64,000 nt of DNA, from assembly GCF_004339525.1 (NCBI RefSeq), contig NZ_SMGE01000001.1, positions 62,001-126,000 on the forward strand. The letters run 5' to 3'. This document shows, piece by piece, positions 56,547 to 64,000 of this stretch. Below the pieces are notes generated by a model. It saw only the letters and a program-made list of their open reading frames with translations. It did no database searches and was not told the DNA's origin. The DNA comes from Flavobacterium sp. 90. GTDB taxonomy: Bacteria; Bacteroidota; Bacteroidia; Flavobacteriales; Flavobacteriaceae. Positions within the stretch are counted from its first letter, which is position 1, and every line of letters begins with the position of its first letter. The translations under genes and the position numbers were made by a program.

Positions 56547-56596
56547 AATCAAGAATAGACAGTAAAAGTGGTCTGTCTATTCTTGATTTTTTCAAC
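56547..56596 (+). terminator. Terminator or attenuator after susD
   Basis: A 16-bp perfect stem (AATCAAGAATAGACAG at 56547-56562 and its complement at 56573-56588) with a 10-nt loop and six T. Confidence 0.8.
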
Positions 56597-56636
56597 AAAA
56601 GAAGTACTTTTCTGTTTCACAAAAGAAGCCTTTCAG

Positions 56637-58049
56637 ATGATCAAAAAATTAGTATTAAAATCGAGTTTTATTTTGGCACTTCTTACATTGGTAAGCTGTT
56701 CTCAAAATCAGGGTAATGTTATTACATATATCAACATTGGGACTCATAGCAACAACGAATTGAAGATTCAGATCGATGTTACTACGAAGGACGATGTTCA
56801 GGTATATGCCGAATATTGGTCTGATAAAAAGGGAATAAAAAGCAAAATAAAATCGCCAATATCAAAAAATGGTCTCAAGCATTCTTTAGTACTTTGCAGT
56901 ATTACTCCAGAAACCAACTATACTTTTCAGTTGATTACCGTTCAGGGAAAAAACACAAATACAAGCAAACTATACACATTCAAATCAAGAAAATTACCGG
57001 AATGGTTACAAAAACAATTCAAAGCAAATTGCCCTAAACCAGAACTTTTATCAAAAAACTTCAAAAGTGGTTTTATGCTTATGGGAAAAAGAGAAACTCC
57101 GGGAGTAGCTTATATTGTTGATTACAAAGGGAATTTAAGATGGTATCATACCGTTGAAGGAACCGGATTTAAAGTAACTCATTTCACCAAAGATCAAACG
57201 ATACTTTCTATTTTAGGAAAAAATGATGAACCAACAAGTTACGGAAGTGAGATTCTAGAAATCAATCTTCAAGGTGATACTTTAATGCACATTAAAAAAG
57301 GACAAGGCGATCTGAAACAATCAATTCATCATGAAATCATTAAAAAATCGGCCAACGAAATTGTCACTATAACAGTTGATAAAAAAATAATGGATTTAAC
57401 TTCTATTGGAGGAAAAAAGAACGATACAATCAATAGTGACGGAATTTTAATCTTGGACAAAAAGGGAAAAAAAATCTGGAAATGGAGTGTTTTTGATGAT
57501 TTAGATCCACTAAAAGATAAGAATATTTTAAAAAACAAAAAAGACTGGACACACGCCAACAGTCTTAATTATGATAAAGATGGAAATTTTCTGATTTCAT
57601 TCTATAACAACGGTCAAATCTGGAAAGTGGATTCAAAAACCGGAAAAGTAATCTGGAAATTAGGCAAAGACGGAAACATGAAAATGTCTCCTGACAGTAA
57701 TTTCTCCCAGGCACATGCTGCACATATTAATGCTGAAGGAAGTTTAATGTTTTTTGATAATGGTGTAGACGTAAAACAATCATCGGTTTTTGCTTTGAAA
57801 GTAGACGAAAAAGGAAAAACCGTAAAACTGGATTTTCAAATAAAACTTCCAAAAGACGTTTATAATGACCGAATGGGAAGTGCCTATATGATTGATAAAG
57901 ACGCTATTTTATGTTGTTGCTCAAAAAGACACATCACCATTTTAACCAATAGAAAAGGAGTTTTACTTTGGGCACTTGAATCTGAAATCCCTCCTTATCG
58001 TGTAGAATTTATTCCGGAAGAAAAATTAAAACCATTTCTTCTTAATTAA
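56637..58049 (+). CDS. Arylsulfotransferase (ASST)-like lipoprotein
   Basis: A 470-residue protein with a lipobox ending at C21 (LVSC). The frame is open from 56568, but I chose the ATG at 56637, where the lipoprotein signal begins and which lies past the susD terminator. The C-terminal two thirds look like an ASST-type propeller: IHHEIIKKSANEI, DWTHANSLNYDKDGNFLISF (cited in part: DWTHANS), GKVIWKLG and FSQAHAAHI, with several of the His residues used by the E. coli enzyme in this area, though I cannot map them one by one. Known members move sulfate between phenolic compounds in the periplasm. Its place after SusD suggests action on the imported substrate. Confidence 0.72.
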   Translation: MIKKLVLKSSFILALLTLVSCSQNQGNVITYINIGTHSNNELKIQIDVTTKDDVQVYAEYWSDKKGIKSKIKSPISKNGLKHSLVLCSITPETNYTFQLITVQGKNTNTSKLYTFKSRKLPEWLQKQFKANCPKPELLSKNFKSGFMLMGKRETPGVAYIVDYKGNLRWYHTVEGTGFKVTHFTKDQTILSILGKNDEPTSYGSEILEINLQGDTLMHIKKGQGDLKQSIHHEIIKKSANEIVTITVDKKIMDLTSIGGKKNDTINSDGILILDKKGKKIWKWSVFDDLDPLKDKNILKNKKDWTHANSLNYDKDGNFLISFYNNGQIWKVDSKTGKVIWKLGKDGNMKMSPDSNFSQAHAAHINAEGSLMFFDNGVDVKQSSVFALKVDEKGKTVKLDFQIKLPKDVYNDRMGSAYMIDKDAILCCCSKRHITILTNRKGVLLWALESEIPPYRVEFIPEEKLKPFLLN

Positions 58050-58062
58050 TAAAGATTTTTTT

Positions 58063-58089
58063 CCTGCAAGGTTTTCCAAACCTTGTAGG
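58063..58089. repeat. REP-like palindrome, diverged copy
   Basis: CCTGCAAGGTTTTCCAAACC with the mirrored TTGTAGG: same layout as the copies at 5856 and 58350, with different bases. It lies 14 nt past the ASST stop and may act as a terminator. Confidence 0.55.
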
Positions 58090-58127
58090 TATATAATTCG
58101 GATCAAGAGTTAAAAAAGCAAGTAATT

Positions 58128-58278
58128 GTGTCGTTAGACACTAAATATTGGTAGAAAATATAGGTTGAAGCAAATCAAGCGTGCCGTAGGTACGCAACAA
58201 AACGTTGCTATTGCGTACCTACGGCACGCCAGCGAATTTGAAAACTATTGATTACCAATATGTAGTACCTAAAGGTAC
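58128..58278. repeat. Dispersed nested palindromic element, copy 2
   Basis: Outer arms GTGTCGTTAGACACTAAATA and GTACCTAAAGGTAC; inner arms GCGTGCCGTAGGTACGCAA and TTGCGTACCTACGGCACGC around a 13-nt loop. The inner hairpin is perfect over 19 bp. Confidence 0.8.
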
Positions 58279-58349
58279 ATTACGATTTTGATTTGTATAA
58301 AATACGTAACAGATTGTCGAAAATTGTGGTTCTAACAATAAAAGTAATA

Positions 58350-58376
58350 CCTAACAGGTTTTTAAAACCTGTTAGG
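58350..58376. repeat. REP-like palindrome, copy 2
   Basis: CCTAACAGGTTTTTAAAACC and the mirrored TGTTAGG: same arms as at 5856-5888. Confidence 0.7.
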
Positions 58377-58405
58377 AAAATAAAACAGATTAAAAATTTT
58401 ACAAC

Positions 58406-59395
58406 ATGAAAAAAATAATTCTTATTGGTATATTTTCAGCATTGCCAATTGTTGTTTTCAATTCTTGCAATACTTCAAATTCTCAAACATTGGCAGCAAA
58501 AACAGCCGATGATGATTCGTACATCACAATTGATACATCTAAAATTCCGGACGATCAATTTGGAGAATCCGTTCGTTATGGAAGAGAATTGATGCTAAAA
58601 ACGGCTTATTATATTGGTCCAAACGGAATTAAAGGAAAATATCTGGGCAACAAAATGAATTGTACCAATTGCCATCAAGATGCTGGTACAAAACCATTCG
58701 CCTTCAATTTAATGGCTTCACACGATAATTATCCGCAATATCGCGGCCGTGAAAATAAAGTTCTAACACTTGCTGAACGTGTTAACAACTGTATTATGAG
58801 ACCACATTCCGGAAAACCACTTCCGCTTGACGGAAAAGAAATGGTTGCTTTTTTATCTTACTTTAAATGGATCAGCAAATTTGTTCCTAAAGACGGAAAT
58901 TATAAAGGTGCTAAAAATTTAGAAATCGAATTTCCAGATGTTGCAGCAAGTCCGGAAAGAGGAAAACAATTGTTTATTGAAAATTGTGCCCGTTGCCACG
59001 GAAATAATGGCGAAGGACAATACAATGCCGACAAATCAGGTTATACTTATCCTCCGCTTTGGGGAGAATACGGATATCAGCCGGGTTCAAGCATGCACAG
59101 AGTTATCAAACAGGCACAATGGTTAAAAAGCAATATGCCTTATGATAAAGTAACCATTGGCAAACCATACCTTACAGATACACAAGCACTTGATATTGCG
59201 GCTTATGTAAATGATGATTCACAACACACAAGACCAAATCCTAAAACATTTGATTATCCTAACAAAATGGGCAAACCAATTGATTACTCACATAGTCCTT
59301 TTCAGGATAATTTTACCGAAGAACAACACAAATACGGACCTTACAAACCTATTATTGCCTACTGGAAAAAGAATGGATGGAAAGCCGTTTACTAA
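58406..59395 (+). CDS. Dihaem cytochrome c lipoprotein, TsdA/SoxA-like
   Basis: A 329-residue protein with a probable lipobox (NSC, C21). Two haem motifs are present: C86-TN-C89-H90 and C194-AR-C197-H198. Between them is RVNNCIMRPHSGKPLPLDG, in which C129 sits where thiosulfate dehydrogenase TsdA has its axial Cys ligand (RxNxCxxRSxNGxxLP). In known TsdA that haem oxidises thiosulfate to tetrathionate or runs in reverse. Redox activity on a sulfur compound is therefore plausible but not shown. It sits in a SusCD locus, 43 nt before the putative glycoside hydrolase gene, which is unusual for a TsdA-like gene. Confidence 0.78.
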   Translation: MKKIILIGIFSALPIVVFNSCNTSNSQTLAAKTADDDSYITIDTSKIPDDQFGESVRYGRELMLKTAYYIGPNGIKGKYLGNKMNCTNCHQDAGTKPFAFNLMASHDNYPQYRGRENKVLTLAERVNNCIMRPHSGKPLPLDGKEMVAFLSYFKWISKFVPKDGNYKGAKNLEIEFPDVAASPERGKQLFIENCARCHGNNGEGQYNADKSGYTYPPLWGEYGYQPGSSMHRVIKQAQWLKSNMPYDKVTIGKPYLTDTQALDIAAYVNDDSQHTRPNPKTFDYPNKMGKPIDYSHSPFQDNFTEEQHKYGPYKPIIAYWKKNGWKAVY

Positions 59396-59438
59396 CTTAT
59401 TAACTACGCTTACTTTTTAAACCTGAACATTAAAAACA

Positions 59439-62400
59439 ATGAAACCAAACCTAAAAAACAGACAAATTTTAAGTCGAATATTGATCCTGTGTATTTGCAT
59501 TTTCAGTATTCCGTTGGCTGCACAACAAATAAAATATACAGATAGCAATGACAGCTGGAATCCTAATTTGTTAGGAAATCACCGTGTTGCAGTCGAATTT
59601 ACCGGCAAAGATAATGTTGCAAAAACAACGATCGAATGGCGCAGAAGAGACGAAAAACCGGAACTAAAAAGAATCATTGTTCAAGATGCATCAGGCAAGG
59701 AAATCCAAAACGTAAAAACGACTGATATAAACAGAGAAAAAGGTACCATTTACTTTGAGCCAGTTTCAGGAAAAGGAACTTATTATGTGTATTATATGCC
59801 TTATATTGATGAAGGCGATGCTAATTATCCAAAAGGAGTTTATGCTAAAACTGAAGATAAAGCAGATGCACAATGGTTGTCTAAAATCAAACCGAATCTA
59901 GCTGATAATTGTACTGTAAAAGAAATTCAGAGTATAAACGCTTTCAATAGTTTTTATCCAATGGAAGTTATTGCAACTGCGGCAGAAACAAATGATTTGG
60001 TTGCAAAAAACACCGGTAATTCATTCTTGGTTTTTCCGGAAGACAGAATATATTCTATCCGAATGAAAAATAATTTACCACAAAGATGGATTCAAAAAGG
60101 AGTTCAAAATACTTTTGCAGATACCGCTTTAAAAGGAGAATATTTAGCTTTTCAATTAGGCGTTTATGCATTACAGGATTTAGGAAATGTAAAAGTTACT
60201 TTTTCAAATTTAATCAGTGCAAACGGAGCTATAATTGAAGCAAAAGACATCAACTGCATCAATACAGACGGAACTCGTTATGACGGATCTCCTTTTGCTG
60301 CAAATGTTTCTGTTTCTAAAGGAAAAATACAAGCATTGTGGTGCGGAATCGACGTTCCTCAAACTGCTGCTGCTGGAAGTTATACCGGAAAAGCTACTGT
60401 AATTGCTGACGGAAAATCTACAGCAATCACGCTTCAAATAAAAGTAAGTGATGAAATTACTAAAAACGGTGGAATCGATTCTCCGGAAAAAATGACCCGT
60501 CTAAAATGGTTAAATTCTACTTTAGCACAAGAAAATACAGTTATTGCGCCTTATACCCCGTTAGTTGTAAAAGATTCTGAAATTTCTTTATTAGGAAGAA
60601 AACTAAGTCTTGGCGCAAACGGATTTCCATCACAAATTCAAACTTACTTTACGCCGGAAATGACGTCAATTGGCACAAAAGCCAATGATGTTTTAAGCGC
60701 TCCCCTAGCCTTTCATTTTGTAGATGCATCAGGAAAAGAAACCGCACAATGGAAAAATACAGGACTTAAATTCACTAAAAAAGAAGCTGGAACCGTTGCT
60801 TGGGAAAGTACTTCTACATCACAATCTGTTCAAATGGATGTGAATGGTTCAATTGAATTTGATGGTTTTTTACATTATACAGTAAAAGTTACAGCGCTTG
60901 AAGATGTTACTTTTAATGATATTAATTTTCAAATGCCTTTTCAGCTAACATCAGCAAAATATATGATGGGATTGGGTCAAAAAGGTGGAGAACGTCCTGC
61001 AACTTTCGAATGGAAATGGGATGTAGCACATAAAAATCAAGATGGTGCGTGGATTGGAAACGTAAATTCAGGATTGCAATTTTCGCTAAGAGACGAAAAA
61101 TACAGCCGTCCGTTAAACACGAATTTCTATTTGCAAAAACCGTTGTTATTACCAACTTCATGGGGTAACGAAAACAAAGGCGGAATCACAATTACGCCAA
61201 ACCAAAAATCAGTTTTAGTAAATGCGTACAGTGGAGCTCGCAGCATGAAAAAAGGTGATGTTTTATATTATAACTTCAACTTATTGATTACACCTTTCCA
61301 TAAAATCGACACAGATTTTCAATGGAATACTAAATTCTATCACAAATACAGTCCTATTGATACCATTGCTCAAACTGGCGCAACGGTAATTAATATTCAC
61401 CATGCAAATGCTATAAATCCCTATATCAATTATCCTTTTATCGAATTTAAAAAGATGAAAAGCTATATCGACGAAGCACATGAAAAAGGATTAAAAGTTA
61501 AGATTTACAATACGGTTAGAGAAGTTTCAAACAAAGCTTATGAGACTTTTGCTTTAAGAAGTTTAGGTCATGAAATCTATTCTCCAGGAAAAGGAGGCGG
61601 ATTCTCTTGGTTGCAAGAACATGTTGGAGACGATTATATCGCAGCTTGGTTTGTACCTGAAATTAAAGATGCTGCAATCGTAAACAGCGGAATGAACCGT
61701 TGGCACAATTATTATGTTGAAGGAATGAATTGGTTAACCCAAAACGTAGGCATCGACGGAATTTATCTTGATGACGTTGCTTTTGACAGAATCACAATGA
61801 AACGTGTTAAAAGAGTGCTTACCAAAGATGGTCATCCTGGAATTATCGATTTACACAGTGCGAATCAGTACAATAAAAGTGACGGATTTAACAATAGCGC
61901 CAACTTATATATGGAACATTTTCCATACATCAATAAACTTTGGTTTGGAGAATATTTTGATTATGAAAAAAATCAGCCAGACTTTTTCTTAACAGAAGTA
62001 AGCGGAATTCCTTTTGGATTAATGGGCGAAATGTTACAAAGTGGCGGAAATCCATGGAGAGGAATGGTTTACGGAATGACCAACAGATTACCTTGGAGCG
62101 ATAATGCAGATCCAAGACAAATCTGGAAATTATGGGATAATTTTGGAATCAAAGGTTCTGAAATGATTGGATACTGGAGTGAAAATTGTCCTGTAAAAAC
62201 AAACAACGATAAAATTCTGGCAACAGTTTACAAAAAGAACGGTTCAGCATTAATTTCGATTGCAAGCTGGGCAGATTCTGATGTAAAAGTAAAACTAACA
62301 ATCGACTGGAAAAAACTAGGAATCAATCCTGCAAAAGCTACAATCACAGCTCCGGAAGTTACTAATTTTCAACCTGCACAGACTTTTACTGCAAAAGATG

Positions 62401-62447
62401 AAATAACGGTTCCTAAAGGAAAAGGATGGTTACTTATTGTTAAGTAA
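59439..62447 (+). CDS. DUF6067-type putative glycoside hydrolase, exported
   Basis: A 1002-residue secreted protein with a signal peptide (about 1-28). The order is beta-sandwich-like (to about 300), a central part of unclear fold with a galactose-mutarotase-like look (about 370-620), and a TIM-barrel-like region (about 620-930) with IYNTVREVSN, DGIYLDDVAFDR (D778, D779) and YMEHFPYINK, then a small beta domain. I recognise the DUF6067 / 'glycoside hydrolase domain' group, whose enzymes are little studied; D778 or D779 is a candidate catalytic residue (inference). The gene follows the cytochrome by 43 nt, so the two are probably co-transcribed. Confidence 0.65.
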   Translation: MKPNLKNRQILSRILILCICIFSIPLAAQQIKYTDSNDSWNPNLLGNHRVAVEFTGKDNVAKTTIEWRRRDEKPELKRIIVQDASGKEIQNVKTTDINREKGTIYFEPVSGKGTYYVYYMPYIDEGDANYPKGVYAKTEDKADAQWLSKIKPNLADNCTVKEIQSINAFNSFYPMEVIATAAETNDLVAKNTGNSFLVFPEDRIYSIRMKNNLPQRWIQKGVQNTFADTALKGEYLAFQLGVYALQDLGNVKVTFSNLISANGAIIEAKDINCINTDGTRYDGSPFAANVSVSKGKIQALWCGIDVPQTAAAGSYTGKATVIADGKSTAITLQIKVSDEITKNGGIDSPEKMTRLKWLNSTLAQENTVIAPYTPLVVKDSEISLLGRKLSLGANGFPSQIQTYFTPEMTSIGTKANDVLSAPLAFHFVDASGKETAQWKNTGLKFTKKEAGTVAWESTSTSQSVQMDVNGSIEFDGFLHYTVKVTALEDVTFNDINFQMPFQLTSAKYMMGLGQKGGERPATFEWKWDVAHKNQDGAWIGNVNSGLQFSLRDEKYSRPLNTNFYLQKPLLLPTSWGNENKGGITITPNQKSVLVNAYSGARSMKKGDVLYYNFNLLITPFHKIDTDFQWNTKFYHKYSPIDTIAQTGATVINIHHANAINPYINYPFIEFKKMKSYIDEAHEKGLKVKIYNTVREVSNKAYETFALRSLGHEIYSPGKGGGFSWLQEHVGDDYIAAWFVPEIKDAAIVNSGMNRWHNYYVEGMNWLTQNVGIDGIYLDDVAFDRITMKRVKRVLTKDGHPGIIDLHSANQYNKSDGFNNSANLYMEHFPYINKLWFGEYFDYEKNQPDFFLTEVSGIPFGLMGEMLQSGGNPWRGMVYGMTNRLPWSDNADPRQIWKLWDNFGIKGSEMIGYWSENCPVKTNNDKILATVYKKNGSALISIASWADSDVKVKLTIDWKKLGINPAKATITAPEVTNFQPAQTFTAKDEITVPKGKGWLLIVK

Positions 62448-62466
62448 TAATCTAAATCAATATTTT

Positions 62467-62622
62467 GTGCCGTTAGGCACTAAAGGTTGGTAAAAAATAT
62501 ATGTTTAGAGTATATCAGGCGTGCCGTAAGTACGCAACAAAACGATAACTATTGCGTACCTACGGCACGCTAAATCTATTCCGATTCATGTTTTTTACCA
62601 ACCTTTAGTACCTAACGGCACA
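62467..62622. repeat. Dispersed nested palindromic element, copy 3
   Basis: Outer arms TGTGCCGTTAGGCACTAAAGG and, inverted, CCTTTAGTACCTAACGGCACA (only the first 20 bases are relevant); inner arms GCGTGCCGTAAGTACGCAA and TTGCGTACCTACGGCACGC. Outer arms differ from copies 1 and 2 but keep their pairing. Confidence 0.8.
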
Positions 62623-62718
62623 TTTAAAAACAAACTATACCAATTAATACAGATTAAATCATTGAAATCTTTTGTAATCTGTGGCAAAACCAAAATAACC
62701 ACAAAAAACCAGCTTCAT

Positions 62719-64000
62719 ATGAAACTTAAACCTTTCTTATCAATACTACTTTTTGGAAGCCTGTTTGTCAACGCACAAAATAAACCCACAATAAAAGAAT
62801 ACAAAAAAGTATTCACAACTTATCCGTTTTCAGATCCCGATCCAATTCCTAAACCCGATACAAAAGTGTATCCGTATTTTCGTTTTGATGGTTTTACAGA
62901 CAAGCCAATTCAGAAAGAATGGAAAGTTATTGAGCTTGAAAATGATTATATTAAATTAATGATTCTGCCTGAAATTGGCGGAAAAGTGTGGTCGGCGATA
63001 GAAAAATCAACCGGAAAAGATTTTGTTTACAACAATCACGTAATCAAATTTAGAGATATCGCCATGCGCGGTCCGTGGACAAGTGGCGGTGTCGAAGGAA
63101 ATTACGGAATCATCGGGCATACGCCAAATTGCGCTACTCCAGTTGATTATACAACGATAACAAGACCTGACGGAAGTGTAAGTTGCGTTATTGGAGTTTT
63201 GGATTTATTGACCCGAACTTCATGGAAATTAGACATCAATTTGCCAAAAGACAAAGCTTATTTTACAACAAATTCCTTTTGGTTTAACGCAACAGATGCT
63301 GAACAACCTTATTATACGTGGATGAATACCGGTATAAAAGCTTCAGAAAATTTGCAGTTTATTTATCCTGGACAAAGTTATATTGGTCATAACGGAGAAC
63401 ATAATTCGTGGCCAATTGACAAAGAAAATGGCAAAGATTTATCTTTCTATAAAAACAATAATTTTGGCGGTTACAAATCCTATCACGTTTTTGGAAAATA
63501 TGATGATTTCTTTGGAGGATATTACCATGACGAAGACTTCGGAATGGGACGATACGGAAATCACGATGATAAACCCGGCAAAAAAATATGGATTTGGGGA
63601 TTGTCGCAACAAGGAATGATTTGGGAAAAATTACTAACCGATACTGACGGTCAATATGTAGAAGTTCAAAGCGGAAGATTGTTCAATCAAGCCAGCGAAG
63701 GCAGTAATTTAACGCCTTTTAAACAACGTTCTTTCGCACCTTATCAAACAGATTTGTGGACAGAATACTGGTTTCCGGTAAAACAAACGAAAGGTTTTGT
63801 CAAAGCCAATAATTATGGAGCCGTTAATGTGAAAAACGAAAATGGCTGGTTGAAAATCTATTTTTCTCCACTTCAAAAATTAAACGAAAAATTAGAAGTT
63901 TTTAATAACGGAAAAAAAATCTATTCTAAAGATATTTCGGTAAATACATTACAAGTATTCAAAGATTCTATTCAGATTTCGGTTGACGAAAACAAATTAA
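62719..64000 (+). CDS. DUF5107 family exported protein, 3' end outside the window
   Basis: An open frame of 427 codons that runs off the window. The start ATG at 62719 gives a signal peptide (MKLKPFLSILLFGSLFVNAQ). The rest shows the DUF5107 pattern: YPYFRFDGF, LMILPEIGGKVWSAIEKSTG, DIAMRGPWTSGGVEGNYG (about 115-132) and NNFGGYKSYHVFG. Full proteins of this family are about 1000 residues or more and often carry TPR repeats behind this domain, which would lie beyond 64000. The galactose-mutarotase-like fold suggests carbohydrate binding or hydrolysis, not proven. It continues the SusCD locus. Confidence 0.75.
   Translation, partial: MKLKPFLSILLFGSLFVNAQNKPTIKEYKKVFTTYPFSDPDPIPKPDTKVYPYFRFDGFTDKPIQKEWKVIELENDYIKLMILPEIGGKVWSAIEKSTGKDFVYNNHVIKFRDIAMRGPWTSGGVEGNYGIIGHTPNCATPVDYTTITRPDGSVSCVIGVLDLLTRTSWKLDINLPKDKAYFTTNSFWFNATDAEQPYYTWMNTGIKASENLQFIYPGQSYIGHNGEHNSWPIDKENGKDLSFYKNNNFGGYKSYHVFGKYDDFFGGYYHDEDFGMGRYGNHDDKPGKKIWIWGLSQQGMIWEKLLTDTDGQYVEVQSGRLFNQASEGSNLTPFKQRSFAPYQTDLWTEYWFPVKQTKGFVKANNYGAVNVKNENGWLKIYFSPLQKLNEKLEVFNNGKKIYSKDISVNTLQVFKDSIQISVDENKL

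Larger units (their letters stand above)
58050..58405. other. Repeat-rich gap in the sugar locus
   Basis: Holds a diverged REP-like hairpin (58063-58089), the second nested element (58128-58278) and a REP-like palindrome (58350-58376). No gene and no clear promoter are seen. Confidence 0.6.

Noticed and set aside
56568..56636. Longer N-terminus for the ASST-like protein
   Set aside because: It starts inside the terminator hairpin and puts 23 residues in front of a good lipoprotein signal.

Overview
The window looks like a chromosomal segment of a Flavobacterium or close relative (Bacteroidota). The DNA is AT-rich. The strongest promoters fit the Bacteroidota pattern TTG-N18-22-TAnnTTTG and Shine-Dalgarno sites are not evident. 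There are SusC/SusD proteins, type IX secretion (T9SS) sorting domains and family-typical neighbourhoods such as pyrG-yidC. I see no rRNA, tRNA, CRISPR array, phage, transposase or plasmid gene.

Layout. 0-13 kb: an Fe-S-type Rrf2 regulator, a NYN-LOTUS protein with a GltB-like flavoprotein, two paralogous lipoproteins behind an isolated GH88 hydrolase, an ABC exporter, rdgB, a DeaD-type helicase and a DUF389 membrane protein. 13-24 kb: a 36-residue Lys-rich protein, a decayed porin-like gene next to a sulfatase, pepD, a DUF3810 membrane protein with HExxH, an ECF sigma factor with a membrane partner, an acyltransferase with unusual motifs, and a Nudix CoA pyrophosphatase. 24-33 kb: a block of T9SS cargo (delta-60, FG-GAP-like and subtilisin proteins) with a nitronate monooxygenase-like enzyme. 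33-42 kb: mnmA, a predicted exported dikinase-like protein, DUF4956, a MORN-type protein, yidC and pyrG.

42.7-64 kb is the most interesting part: a sugar-use locus built around a LacI-type regulator at 48.5 kb. To its left, on the minus strand, are a GHMP sugar kinase, a nucleotidyltransferase, a sugar MFS transporter and a NagB/PIG-L fusion. To its right, on the plus strand, are SusC, SusD, an arylsulfotransferase-like lipoprotein, a TsdA-like dihaem cytochrome c, a DUF6067-type putative glycoside hydrolase and a DUF5107 protein that runs off the window. A CBM9-like gene is divergent from susC. The kinase and susC promoters carry almost the same ~84-bp module: two LacI-type palindromes with centres 23 bp apart, followed by the same promoter. 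I infer that one regulator coordinates outer-membrane capture and degradation with cytoplasmic sugar activation. The glycan is not known; NagB/PIG-L hints at an amino sugar, and the sulfotransferase-like and TsdA-like genes raise the possibility of sulfur chemistry.

The intergenic DNA is rich in structured repeats: three dispersed 120-156-bp nested palindromic elements, short REP-like palindromes, 'gccacgaatt' inverted repeats, a nested 141-bp palindrome, twin ~45-nt hairpin units upstream of pyrG, and a five-unit tandem array of about 195 bp that supplies the last codons of the CBM9-like gene. All calls were made by reading sequence; no database search was run.
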